DNA of 64,000 nt, taken from NCBI RefSeq assembly GCF_000382365.1, contig NZ_KB908215.1, positions 310,001-374,000 of the forward strand. The letters are read 5' to 3'. The position numbers and the translations under genes are program-made. Positions 17,365 through 25,403 of this stretch are shown in pieces. The notes under the pieces were generated by a model that ran no database searches, was not told where the DNA came from, and was given only the letters and a program-made list of their open reading frames with translations. Numbering within the stretch: the stretch's first letter is position 1; every line of letters starts with the position of its first letter. The DNA comes from Pannonibacter phragmitetus DSM 14782 (lineage in GTDB: Bacteria > Pseudomonadota > Alphaproteobacteria > Rhizobiales > Stappiaceae).

Positions 17365-17799
17365 TCAGTTCCCCGTCCCTTCCATAAACCGGGTCCCTTC
17401 AAACCCCGCCTCGGCAACCTTGTCGCACAGGCCGGACCATTCGCAGCCATTGCAGGCCGGGCGCAGTTCGCCCGAAGCAAAGCCATCCTGCATCCGGTTC
17501 AGCATCGCTTCGTCCACGATCAACTCGCTGCCAGCCTCCAGCAGCCGCCCGAGAAGAGATCCGGCACTCTCGAGAGCCAGCCGGTCACGCTCCAGAACGC
17601 TGTCACGGTGACAATGGGGAGCGTCTGTATCCAGAAGCGGCGCACAGATGTCGTCGGGCCCCTGCACGATCAACACTGGCTCACCCGCCCTCATCCGCCG
17701 GATCACCTTCGCATAGTTGGCGACGAAGCGGGGGGAATAGCCCTCACCCACAAAGGTCAGCATGCACAGCAGATGATGCCCGCGAAGCCGGATGGTCAT
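17365..17799 (-). CDS. DUF1284 domain-containing protein
   Basis: A 144-residue soluble protein beginning MTIRLRGHHLLCMLTFVGEG, the typical opening of the DUF1284 family. It has nine or so Cys residues placed like metal or Fe-S ligands: LRGHHLLC, DDICAPLL, APHCHRDS and a C-terminal CNGCEWSGLCDKV. The function is unknown; a metal or Fe-S cofactor is an inference from the Cys/His pattern. The start at 17799 has GGGGAGAGGGC directly upstream. It lies downstream of sodB on the same strand, but an intrinsic terminator lies between them, so it may be transcribed only by read-through. Confidence 0.82.
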   Translation of the reverse strand: MTIRLRGHHLLCMLTFVGEGYSPRFVANYAKVIRRMRAGEPVLIVQGPDDICAPLLDTDAPHCHRDSVLERDRLALESAGSLLGRLLEAGSELIVDEAMLNRMQDGFASGELRPACNGCEWSGLCDKVAEAGFEGTRFMEGTGN

Positions 17800-17822
17800 G
17801 CCCTCTCCCCGCCTTGAACGCC

Positions 17823-17850
17823 AAAAGGCCCGGCACAGGGCCGGGCCTTT
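17823..17850 (-). terminator. Terminator hairpin after sodB
   Basis: An 11-bp inverted repeat (AAAGGCCCGGC at 17824-17834, complement at 17840-17850), followed on the minus strand by TTTTGGCG. It is 15 bp beyond the sodB stop. Confidence 0.75.
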
Positions 17851-17865
17851 CAACGAAACGGAAGC

Positions 17866-18468
17866 TTACTTGGTTGCAGCTTCGTACATTTCCAGGACGT
17901 AGTCCCAGTTGATCAGATTGTCGACGAAGGCCTCGAGGTACTTCGGACGGGCGTTGCGGTAGTCGATGTAGTAGGAGTGCTCCCACACGTCGACGCCGAG
18001 GATCGGGGACGCGCCCTGCACCAGCGGGCTTTCGCCGTTGGCGGTCTTGGAGATGATCAGCTTGCCATCCTTGACGGCAACCCAGGCCCAGCCGGAGCCG
18101 AACTGGGTGGTGCCGGCAGCGATAAAGTCGGCGCGGAACTTGTCATAGCCGCCCAGATCGCTGTCGATGGCCTTGGCCAGAGCGCCCGGGATGGACTTGC
18201 CGCCACCATTCGGCTTCATCCACTTCCAGAAATGGATGTGGTTGTAGTGCTGGCCTGCGTTGTTGAAGAGGCCGGCGTTCTTGCCGAAGCTCTCCTTGAC
18301 GATCTCTTCCAGCGTCTTGCCTTCGAGGCCGCTGTCCTTCAGCAGGTTGTTGCCGTTGGTCACATAGGCCTGATGGTGCTTGTCGTGGTGATACTCAAGC
18401 GTCTCCTTGGACATGTAGGGACCAAGAGCGTCATAGGCATACGGCAGTTCGGGAAGTTCGAAAGACAT
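17866..18468 (-). CDS. sodB: Superoxide dismutase, Fe type
   Basis: A 200-residue cytosolic enzyme that converts superoxide to hydrogen peroxide and oxygen. The metal ligands are visible: His27 in LEYHHDKHHQAY, His77 in NHIHFW, and Asp160 and His164 in GVDVWEHSYYIDYRN. FNNAGQHYNH carries Gln73, the position used by iron-type enzymes for the outer-sphere glutamine; manganese types have Gly there. So iron (or cambialistic) is the better call. The start is fixed by a perfect AGGAGG seven to eight bases upstream of 18468. It is probably a single-gene unit with the hairpin terminator at 17823. Confidence 0.96.
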   Translation of the reverse strand: MSFELPELPYAYDALGPYMSKETLEYHHDKHHQAYVTNGNNLLKDSGLEGKTLEEIVKESFGKNAGLFNNAGQHYNHIHFWKWMKPNGGGKSIPGALAKAIDSDLGGYDKFRADFIAAGTTQFGSGWAWVAVKDGKLIISKTANGESPLVQGASPILGVDVWEHSYYIDYRNARPKYLEAFVDNLINWDYVLEMYEAATK

Positions 18469-18729
18469 GGCAAATCCTCCTTCAGGAAAGCTGTGGTGCG
18501 GCCCGGCTGCATTCAATCATGCTGGCCCGGCCCTTCCGGAGCTGCGGGGAAGCAGCTCGCGCCGGGATGCAAAATAGGCGTCTTCTCGCTCGTGAGCAAT
18601 GCACCCGGGCAAATAAAAAAATATTTTTCTTGGTTTATTAGCTGGAACCATTTCAGGCGCGCAGCGTTCTGCGCCTCCCCGCGCTCACAAGGACGAAATC
18701 CGTGCGTCCTTAAAACCGGAAGCAAGATC

Positions 18730-18745
18730 TTAACAGCCCGTTAAC
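18730..18745. promoter_or_regulatory. Candidate CtrA binding site upstream of the thermonuclease gene
   Basis: The sequence TTAACAGCCCGTTAAC is a perfect TTAA-N7-TTAAC, the consensus of the alphaproteobacterial cell-cycle regulator CtrA. It lies 62 bp upstream of the nuclease start and about 260 bp upstream of the divergent sodB start. The match is seen; binding is inferred. Confidence 0.45.
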
Positions 18746-18806
18746 CCTTGCTCCCCAGACTTCCCGCAAAGCCACATAGGCCTCGCCTGATTCCGGGATT
18801 ACCGCC

Positions 18807-19523
18807 TTGAAAACACACGCAGTCCGGCCATCCCTCCGGAGCAGTCTTCCGCTTGGCGCGCTGGTTTTAGCCGCATGCATCGCCGGCGGCGCAGCCCCGC
18901 TCACGTTTCAGGCACTGAAGGTCACGGACGGCGATACGATCGTGCTGAACGGTGAAAAAATCCGCCTGGAAGGGATTGACGCGCCCGAGATGGCACAGCG
19001 CTGCCTGACGCCAACAGGTCAGGAGTACCGTTGCGGCAAAGAGGCGGCAGATGCACTCAGAACATTCCTTTCAAACGGACCGGTGGTTTGCAAGGGCGCC
19101 ACGCTTGATGACTACGGCCGCCGTTTGGGTACCTGCTATTCCGGCGCGCTCAACGTGAACGCGGCCATGGTAGAGAGTGGCCACGCCTTCGCATTCATCC
19201 GCTATTCCTCAAGCTACGTTGCCGAAGAAAGCCGTGCGCGCGCCGGCAAGGCGGGCATGTTTGCAGGCAAAGCCGAAGCCCCCTGGGATTTCAGGGCAGC
19301 CAAGTGGCAGAACGCCAGCGCCCAACGGCAGGTGCAGGCCTCAGCAGACGCGCAAAAGGAATGCCCGATCAAGGGCAACATTTCCAAAGGCGTACGCATC
19401 TACCATATGCCCTGGTCAGCCTCCTACGCCAAAACCAGCATCAACGAAAGCAAGGGCGAGCGCTGGTTCTGTTCGGAAGCCGAAGCCATTGCTGCGGGCT
19501 GGCGGGCACCGCGCGGCAGCTGA
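18807..19523 (+). CDS. Exported thermonuclease-family (SNase-like) nuclease
   Basis: A 238-residue protein with an N-terminal hydrophobic signal (LPLGALVLAACIAGGAA) followed by a staphylococcal-nuclease-like OB fold. Key residues are present: KVTDGDTIVLNGEKIRLEG with the metal-binding Asp and the catalytic Arg, then GIDAPEM, CGKEAADALR, DDYGRRLGTCY with the second catalytic Arg, and VESGHAFAF. The C-terminal 60 residues (CPIKGNISKGVRIYHMPWS, WFCSEAEAIAAGWRAPRG) match the small module often found after such nucleases. The only reasonable start is TTG at 18807, since a stop lies ten codons upstream. It probably acts in the periplasm or outside the cell. A CtrA-type box lies upstream. Confidence 0.87.
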   Translation: MKTHAVRPSLRSSLPLGALVLAACIAGGAAPLTFQALKVTDGDTIVLNGEKIRLEGIDAPEMAQRCLTPTGQEYRCGKEAADALRTFLSNGPVVCKGATLDDYGRRLGTCYSGALNVNAAMVESGHAFAFIRYSSSYVAEESRARAGKAGMFAGKAEAPWDFRAAKWQNASAQRQVQASADAQKECPIKGNISKGVRIYHMPWSASYAKTSINESKGERWFCSEAEAIAAGWRAPRGS

Positions 19524-19533
19524 CTCTCAGCCC

Positions 19534-19887
19534 TCAGCGTTCACACTTCTTCGCAACTATGGCAACCGTGCTCGCCAGCGTTTTTATCGTCAAGCCGGGA
19601 ACCATCCCCCCGGCTGCCAGATCGAGCATTTCATCCGGCAACTCGTCAATCTCCAACGGGCGCGGCAGCACAAGAACGGCCTCTCCAGGCTGCTCTTCAA
19701 TAACCCGGATGGCGTAACCCGCAACCGGATTGAACCCCAGCAGCTCTTTCAGCGCGCCTTGCGGGTCACGAACGAGGCGCCCCCGGAAGTCCGCATCCTC
19801 CAGGGCCTTTTGCACAAGAGCAGCCTCAACCTCCTTGCGTGCACTCTCGATCTCACCGGGCTGAGAGCTGGCAGTTGCCACGGACAT
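19534..19887 (-). CDS. Orphan NHLP-type RiPP precursor peptide (nitrile hydratase-like leader)
   Basis: A 117-residue protein. Residues 18-94 follow the NHLP leader pattern (homologous to the nitrile hydratase alpha subunit, used as leader by proteusin and TOMM-type RiPPs): KALEDADFRGRLVRDPQGAL, then a YAIRVIEEQPGEAVLVLPRP strand region, then DELPDEMLDLAAGG. The double Gly at 93-94 is the usual C39-peptidase cleavage point. The 23-residue putative core (95-117) starts MVPGLTIKTLAS and has one Cys (115), with Ser and Thr as possible modification sites. The start is fixed by AGGAGGG upstream of 19887. No maturase, cyclodehydratase, radical SAM enzyme or C39 transporter is encoded within 19 kb on the left or 44 kb on the right. 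It ends 10 bp from the convergent nuclease gene. Confidence 0.85.
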   Translation of the reverse strand: MSVATASSQPGEIESARKEVEAALVQKALEDADFRGRLVRDPQGALKELLGFNPVAGYAIRVIEEQPGEAVLVLPRPLEIDELPDEMLDLAAGGMVPGLTIKTLASTVAIVAKKCER

Positions 19888-20051
19888 ATGTTTCCCTCCT
19901 GATGACGGCAGCGACCGGAAGAGCCACTGCTCCAAGGCCGCTCAACGAACGTGAAGCAGCTTGAAGCAGGAAAGCTTAGTGCGCAGAGGCAACGAAGCGG
20001 AAAAAGACCCGAAAAGTGCCGGCCCCTGCCTCTTCACTGAATCAACCTGCT

Positions 20052-20510
20052 TCAGCGGCTCGTCCGCTCGGCCTTCGCCGCCATGATGTTGGGGGTGTTG
20101 ACCTCCAGCCAGTCTGCCAATGCCCGTACACGCTCCGCTGCCTCGCGGCCCAGCGGCGTCAGGCTGTATTCCACATGCGGCGGCACCACGGGCAGCGATA
20201 CCCGGTCGATCATGCAATCTCCCTCCAGCTGCTGCAGCGTCTGCGCCAGCATCTTCTCGCTTACACCGCCCACCTTGCGGCGCAACTCGCTGAAGCGGTG
20301 CGTGCCCTCCAGCAGCGCCAGCAGGATCAGCACACCCCAGCGGCTGGTCAGGTGATTGAGAATTTCCCGCGACGGACAGGCCACGCTGAACAGTGCGCCC
20401 CGGCGCATCAGCTCCGAAAGCGGCTGCCCCGTGACCAGATCCGGCATGACATCCACACACCCGGCTTCGGAAGAGATTTTTTCATCTCTATCCAACCCGC
20501 TGTTTTCCAT
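20052..20510 (-). CDS. HxlR-family transcriptional regulator
   Basis: A 152-residue winged-helix regulator. The HxlR core is clear: CPSREILNHLTSRWGVLILL, then EGTHRFSELRRKVGGVSEKM, LAQTLQQLEGDCMIDR, VPPHVEYSLTPLGREAAERV. A Cys at the start of the domain (ACPSREIL) is the position used for redox or aldehyde sensing in several relatives. The start at 20510 has AGGAGA upstream. It is divergent from qorB; the same HxlR/qorB pairing is known in Escherichia coli as ytfH/ytfG, so it very likely controls the quinone reductase in response to electrophile or quinone stress. Confidence 0.9.
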   Translation of the reverse strand: MENSGLDRDEKISSEAGCVDVMPDLVTGQPLSELMRRGALFSVACPSREILNHLTSRWGVLILLALLEGTHRFSELRRKVGGVSEKMLAQTLQQLEGDCMIDRVSLPVVPPHVEYSLTPLGREAAERVRALADWLEVNTPNIMAAKAERTSR

Positions 20511-20663
20511 ATCTTTTCTCCTGAAAAGCACATCCGGCAGACACGCCCTTCCACTAACTTACCAAATTGTATGTACTTTCCAAAAGAAAGTACATAGCGC
20601 ATATCTGCCCCATTGCACCGCTCCGGTGATCCCGCCGGAGCGCTTCAACAGATGGAGCCGCAT

Positions 20664-21518
20664 ATGAAATTCGCCATCACCGGCGCTTCCGGCCAGCTTG
20701 GCCGCCTCGTTGCCGAAGCCCTGCTTGCCACCGAACCGGCAGCCTCGCTGCGCCTGCTCGTCCGGTCCCCGGAAAAGGTTGCCGATCTTGCCGCACGCGG
20801 CGCCGAAGTGGCTGCCTTCGACTATTCCAGGCCCGAAACCCTCGCACCGGCGCTTGCCGGTGTGGACCGTCTCCTGCTCATCTCCGGCAGCGAAGTCGGC
20901 CAGCGCGTGCCGCAGCACAAGGCCGTCATCGAGGCTGCGAAGGCAGCCGGTGTAGGCCTCGTCCTCTACACCAGTGTCCTGCGCGCCCAGCAGTCCGGCA
21001 TGATCCTCGCCGGTGAGCACAAGGCTACGGAAGACATGCTCGAGGCATCGGGCCTCGATTATGTTCTGCTGCGTAACGGCTGGTACATCGAGAACTACCT
21101 GTCCGCCGTGCAGGCCGAAATCGCCCATGGTGTCGTTGGCGCCTCGGGAGAAGGCCGCATTTCCGGCGCAGCCCGCGCCGACTATGCCGCGGCTGCCGCT
21201 GAGGTCCTGCGCCAGGGCGCCCCGTCCGGCACCATCTATGAGCTGGCCGGCGACACCTCCTTCAGCAAGGCCGACTACGCCGCCGAGCTGTCCCGCGCCT
21301 CCGGCAAGCCGGTCACCTACACCAATCTCCCGGAAGCAGCCTACAAGGACGTTCTCGTGCAGGTCGGCCTGCCGGAAGGCTTTGCCGCCATTCTGGCCGA
21401 CTGCGACACCTGCACCGCCAAAGGCGATCTGGAAGACAACAGCAAGACCCTGTCCAGCCTGACAGGCCGGCCGACAACGCCGCTGTCCGTCATGGTCGCA
21501 GAGGCCGTGAAGGGATAA
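20664..21518 (+). CDS. qorB: NAD(P)H quinone reductase, NmrA-like SDR (QorB/YtfG type)
   Basis: A 284-residue Rossmann-fold protein starting MKFAITGASGQLGRLVAEAL, with the GASGQLG nucleotide-binding loop of the atypical short-chain dehydrogenase NmrA group. Other QorB-like features are GVDRLLLISGSEVGQRVPQH, the LVLYTSVLRAQQSGMILAGE stretch and LRNGWYIENYL. QorB reduces quinones with NADPH in the cytosol. The divergent HxlR gene supports this identity over a general NmrA-like protein. ATG at 20664 has ATGGAG upstream. It is followed by a strong intrinsic terminator. Confidence 0.88.
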   Translation: MKFAITGASGQLGRLVAEALLATEPAASLRLLVRSPEKVADLAARGAEVAAFDYSRPETLAPALAGVDRLLLISGSEVGQRVPQHKAVIEAAKAAGVGLVLYTSVLRAQQSGMILAGEHKATEDMLEASGLDYVLLRNGWYIENYLSAVQAEIAHGVVGASGEGRISGAARADYAAAAAEVLRQGAPSGTIYELAGDTSFSKADYAAELSRASGKPVTYTNLPEAAYKDVLVQVGLPEGFAAILADCDTCTAKGDLEDNSKTLSSLTGRPTTPLSVMVAEAVKG

Positions 21519-21541
21519 CCCCCAACCGCCTTTCATGCTGC

Positions 21542-21581
21542 AGGACCGCTCCCGGCAATCACCGGGAGCGGTCCTGTCTTT
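21542..21581 (+). terminator. Rho-independent terminator of qorB
   Basis: A 14-bp perfect inverted repeat (AGGACCGCTCCCGG at 21542-21555, complement at 21562-21575) with a six-base loop, then GTCTTT. It is 23 bp after the qorB stop and also lies just past the end of the convergent opp operon. Confidence 0.82.
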
Positions 21582-21586
21582 GCCAA

Positions 21587-23212
21587 TCACACAGCCGCAT
21601 GCGCCGTTGGCAGCATGGCTGCGGCAATCAGACGGCGCGTATACTCCTCGCGCGGCGCCTCGAACACGTCTGCCGCAGGCCCTGCCTCGACGATCTTGCC
21701 GTGCTGCATCACCATCACCGTGTCCGACATGGCCCGCACCACCGCCAGATCATGGCTGATGAACAGATAGGTCAGACCATGGGCACTCTGCAGGTCGCGC
21801 AGCAGCGTCACGATCTGCTTCTGGATCGTCCGGTCCAGCGCCGATGTGGGCTCGTCCAGCACCATCAGATCCGGCTTCAGCACCATGGCGCGGGCGATGG
21901 CGATACGCTGGCGCTGGCCGCCGGAGAACTCGTGCGGATAGCGGTTGCGCATCACCGGATCGAGTGACACCTCTTCCAGTGCCTGACAGGCCCTGCGATC
22001 GCGCTCGGCCGCGCTCAGGCCCGGCTCATGCACCAGCAGCCCTTCGGTGATGATCTGGCCCACGGTCATGCGCGGGCTCAGCGAGCCGAACGGGTCCTGG
22101 AACACCAGCTGCATATGCTTGCGCAGCGGCCGCATCTGCGCCTTGCTCTTGTCCGAGATGCGCGTGCCGTTGAAGAACACACGCCCATCAGAAGGCATCA
22201 GCCCCAGCAGCGCCCGGCCCAGCGTCGATTTGCCCGAGCCGCTCTCGCCCACGATGCCAAGCGTCTGCCCCTTGCGCACGGTCAGCGAAATGTCGTTCAC
22301 CGCCTTCAGGATGAAAGGCTTCGTCAGCAGCCCGCCGCCAAGGGCGAACTCGACCGACACCTTCTGCCCCTCGATCACCACCGGCGCCGAAGCATCTACC
22401 GGTGCCTTGGTGCCTTCCGGCTCTGCGTCCAGCAGCATGCGGGTGTAGTCGTGGGCGGGGGTGTCAAAGATCTTTGCCGTAGCGCCCTCTTCCACCACCT
22501 CGCCCTTGCGCATCACATAAACGCGGTCCGCAATCCGCCGCACGATGCCCAGGTCATGGGTAATGAACACCACCGCCATGCCCAGCCGCTTCTGCAGATC
22601 CGCAAGAAGATCGAGGATCTGCGCCTGCGTCGTCACATCCAGCGCAGTGGTCGGCTCGTCGGCGATCAGCACGTCCGGGTCATTGGCCAGCGCCATGGCG
22701 ATCATCACGCGCTGGCGCTGCCCGCCGGACAGCTCATACGGATAGGACTTCAGCTTGCGCTCAGGCTCGGGGATGTTGACGAGCTTGAGCAGCTCCAGCG
22801 CCCGCGCCTTCGCCTTGGCCCAGCTCAGGCCGCCATTCTCCACCATCGGCTCGCATAGCTGGCGGGAGATGGTGTAGAGCGGATCAAGCGAGGTCATCGG
22901 CTCCTGGAAGATCATGGTGATCTTCTTGCCGCGCACCTGGTTCAACTCGCCGGTCTTCAGGCCGAGGATGTTGCGGTCCCGGTAGAGCACACGCCCGCCG
23001 GTGATGCCGTTGGACGCCAGCAGCCCCATGGCCGCCATCATGGTCTGGCTCTTGCCCGAGCCGCTTTCGCCCACGATGGCGACCGTTTCGCCGCGGTTGA
23101 CGTGGATGTCGACACCCCGCACGGCCTCGACCATTCCTGTGTTGGTGCGGAAGTTGACCGTCAGGCCTTCGATCTTCAGCACCGCTTCGTTCTGGTTCTC
23201 AGATCCCGTCAT
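21587..23212 (-). CDS. Oligopeptide ABC transporter, fused double ATPase (OppD-OppF type)
   Basis: A 541-residue protein with two complete ABC ATPase domains in one chain. The first has Walker [17 protein letters not shown], signature [15 protein letters not shown] and Walker [14 protein letters not shown]. The second has [31 protein letters not shown] and [12 protein letters not shown]. Each is followed by an oligopeptide-type C-terminal extension. It energises import of the substrate brought by OppA. The start at 23212 is chosen because it directly follows the oppC stop; the upstream frame lies inside oppC. It is the last gene of the four-gene operon. Confidence 0.94.
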   Translation of the reverse strand: MTGSENQNEAVLKIEGLTVNFRTNTGMVEAVRGVDIHVNRGETVAIVGESGSGKSQTMMAAMGLLASNGITGGRVLYRDRNILGLKTGELNQVRGKKITMIFQEPMTSLDPLYTISRQLCEPMVENGGLSWAKAKARALELLKLVNIPEPERKLKSYPYELSGGQRQRVMIAMALANDPDVLIADEPTTALDVTTQAQILDLLADLQKRLGMAVVFITHDLGIVRRIADRVYVMRKGEVVEEGATAKIFDTPAHDYTRMLLDAEPEGTKAPVDASAPVVIEGQKVSVEFALGGGLLTKPFILKAVNDISLTVRKGQTLGIVGESGSGKSTLGRALLGLMPSDGRVFFNGTRISDKSKAQMRPLRKHMQLVFQDPFGSLSPRMTVGQIITEGLLVHEPGLSAAERDRRACQALEEVSLDPVMRNRYPHEFSGGQRQRIAIARAMVLKPDLMVLDEPTSALDRTIQKQIVTLLRDLQSAHGLTYLFISHDLAVVRAMSDTVMVMQHGKIVEAGPAADVFEAPREEYTRRLIAAAMLPTAHAAV

Positions 23213-23213
23213 G

Positions 23214-24341
23214 TCAGCGGTCCTTCGGATCAAGCGCATCGCGCAGGCCATCGCCGATGAAATTCAGCGCAAACAGCGTCGAGGTCAGGAAGATCGAGGG
23301 GAACACCAGCAGCCAGACGCCGCCCTGCAGGTTGCGCGCGCCTTCCGAAATCAGCACGCCCCAGCTCGTCATCGGCTCCTGGACGCCAAGGCCGAGGAAG
23401 GAGAGGAAACTCTCCAGCAGGATCACCTTCGGCACCAGCAGCGTCATGTAGACCACCACCGGCCCCAGCGTGTTGGGGATGACATGGCGGCGCAGGATGC
23501 CGGCATTGCCAACGCCCATGGCTTCGGCCGCCTGCACATATTCCTGCCGCTTGATGGTCAGCGTCTGCCCGCGCACGATGCGGGCCATGTCCAGCCACTC
23601 CACCGCGCCCACGGCAATGAACATCAGCACGAAGTTCCGGCCGAAGAACACCACCAGCATGATGACGAAGAAGATGAACGGCAGCGAATAGAGCACATCG
23701 ACGATGCGCATCATCACCTGGTCCACCCGGCCGCCCAGATAGCCGGAGGTTGCGCCATAGATGACGCCGATGGAGATGGCCACCACAGTTGCCAGCAGGC
23801 CGATGGTCATTGATACGCGGCCTGCGATCATCGTGCGGGTCATCAGGTCGCGGCCATTGGCGTCCGTGCCGAAGTAGAAATGCAGCTTGCGCACGTCCGC
23901 CTTCAGCGTCACCGACTTGCCATCGGCGGCCATGTCCTCAAGACGGGCATTCTGGAAGTAATCGCTGCGGTCCACATACTGCACCGAGCGCGGATCGATC
24001 TCGCGCGAGGAGATCAGCCGCACGCTCACCGTGTCCCCATCCCGCTGATAGTTCTCGGCTTGAAGCCGCGCCCGGCGCAGCACGCTCATCAGCCCCGGCT
24101 CCACCTGTTCAGGCAGCGGATAGGACTGAAGGCTCGCGGGCACTTTCACGAAGTCACGGTAGACCTGATCGAAGCCATGCGGCGACAGATAAGGCCCGAT
24201 GATGGAAACAAGGGTGACCACGGCCAGCACGATCATGCTGGCAACCGCCGCCCGGTTGGCCTTCAGCCGGTCACGCGCGTCATCCCACAGGGAGCGGCCT
24301 TTCACCGGCTGCGGTCCGCTTGCAGAGGAAGTCAGGCTCAT
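23214..24341 (-). CDS. oppC: Oligopeptide ABC transporter permease (OppC type) with extended periplasmic loop
   Basis: A 375-residue inner-membrane permease. It has an N-terminal helix (VASMIVLAVVTLVSIIGPYL), then about 100 hydrophilic residues (approximately 55-160), then the BPD_transp_1 core with FGTDANGRDLMTRTMIAGRV and the EAA-like loop EAMGVGNAGILRRHVIPNTL. The usual OppC is about 300 residues, so the periplasmic insertion is the extra part; it ends LHFYFGTDANGRD. It pairs with OppB to form the channel. Its gene starts 9 bp after the oppB stop. Confidence 0.93.
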   Translation of the reverse strand: MSLTSSASGPQPVKGRSLWDDARDRLKANRAAVASMIVLAVVTLVSIIGPYLSPHGFDQVYRDFVKVPASLQSYPLPEQVEPGLMSVLRRARLQAENYQRDGDTVSVRLISSREIDPRSVQYVDRSDYFQNARLEDMAADGKSVTLKADVRKLHFYFGTDANGRDLMTRTMIAGRVSMTIGLLATVVAISIGVIYGATSGYLGGRVDQVMMRIVDVLYSLPFIFFVIMLVVFFGRNFVLMFIAVGAVEWLDMARIVRGQTLTIKRQEYVQAAEAMGVGNAGILRRHVIPNTLGPVVVYMTLLVPKVILLESFLSFLGLGVQEPMTSWGVLISEGARNLQGGVWLLVFPSIFLTSTLFALNFIGDGLRDALDPKDR

Positions 24342-24350
24342 GGCTGGTCC

Positions 24351-25274
24351 TCAGTCGAAACGCACGCGCGGATCAAGCAGTGCATAGAGCAGATCCACGA
24401 CGAGATTGAAAAGAATGACGAAGCAGGCAACGATGACCACGGTGCCCATGACGAGCGTGTAGTCGCGGTTGAGTGCCCCTTGCACGAAGTAGCGGCCAAT
24501 GCCGGGAATGCCGAAGATGGTTTCCACCACCACCGATCCGGTCAGCAGCGCAGCGGCGGCCGGCCCGAGATAGGAAACCACCGGCAGCAGTGCCCCGCGC
24601 AGGGCATGCACCACGATGACCGTATAGGCCGACAGTCCATAGGCCCGCGCCGTGCGCACATGGTTGGAGCGCAGCGCCTCGATCATCGAGCCGCGCGTCA
24701 GGCGCGCCACCACGGCAATCTGCGGCAGCGCCAGTGTCACCACGGGCAGGATTGCATAGACGTAGTTGCCAGCCGCCCATCCTCCGACCGGCAGCCAGCC
24801 GAAGTTGACGCCCAGCACCAGCTGCAGCACCGGTGCCACCACGAAGTTCGGAATGGTCACCCCCAGCGTTGCGGCTGCCATCACGGAATAATCAAGGCCG
24901 TGGTTCTGACGCAGCGCCGCAATCACACCCAGCACACCGCCAACGATCAGCGCCAGCACCAGCGCGCTCAGGCCAAGCTGGATGGAGATCGGCAGACTGG
25001 CTGCAAACAGCTCGTTGATCGAAAAATCACGGAAGTAGAAGCTGGGGCCGAAATCCAGAACCGCGATATTCTTCAGATAGATCAGGTACTGGTTCCAGAG
25101 CGGTTCATTCAGATGATAGATCCGGTTGAGGTTCTCCATCACCTTGGCTTCCAGCGGCCGCTCCAGATCGAAGGGCCCGCCCGGCGCGATGCGGATCAGG
25201 AAGAAGGAGATCGTAACAATGAAAAAGAGCGTCGGGATTGCTCCCAGCAGCCGTTCAAGCACGTAACGCAACAT
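24351..25274 (-). CDS. oppB: Oligopeptide ABC transporter permease (OppB type)
   Basis: A 307-residue permease with six helices beginning MLRYVLERLLGAIPTLFFIV, the characteristic OppB/DppB opening, followed by FFLIRIAPGGPFD. The cytosolic loop ARAYGLSAYTVIVVHALRGA and the end GIPGIGRYFVQGALNRDYTL are typical. The start at 25274 is taken from this family pattern rather than the longer upstream frame (25352). It lies downstream of oppA with a hairpin in the gap, which often sets a lower level for the membrane genes. Confidence 0.94.
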   Translation of the reverse strand: MLRYVLERLLGAIPTLFFIVTISFFLIRIAPGGPFDLERPLEAKVMENLNRIYHLNEPLWNQYLIYLKNIAVLDFGPSFYFRDFSINELFAASLPISIQLGLSALVLALIVGGVLGVIAALRQNHGLDYSVMAAATLGVTIPNFVVAPVLQLVLGVNFGWLPVGGWAAGNYVYAILPVVTLALPQIAVVARLTRGSMIEALRSNHVRTARAYGLSAYTVIVVHALRGALLPVVSYLGPAAAALLTGSVVVETIFGIPGIGRYFVQGALNRDYTLVMGTVVIVACFVILFNLVVDLLYALLDPRVRFD

Positions 25275-25350
25275 GCCCAGACCTTTCCTTCGCCAGCGGG
25301 AAACGCTGCCCGGCAGCCTTGAAGCTGCAGGGCAGCGCCCGTCATGACGC

Positions 25351-25395
25351 AAAGCGGCCAGCTGCCCCCCCTTGCGGGAACTGCAGCTGGCCTTT
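25351..25395 (-). terminator. Intercistronic hairpin between oppA and oppB
   Basis: A 10-bp stem (GGCCAGCTGC at 25356-25365, complement at 25383-25392) in the 129-bp gap between oppA and oppB. Only a short T run follows on the minus strand. It could act as a partial terminator or protect the oppA transcript, giving more binding protein than permease. Confidence 0.6.
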
Positions 25396-25403
25396 GTCCT
25401 GTC

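Noticed and set aside
23880-25322. A 480-codon open frame on the plus strand
   Set aside because: It covers parts of oppC and oppB in antisense and shows no family resemblance.
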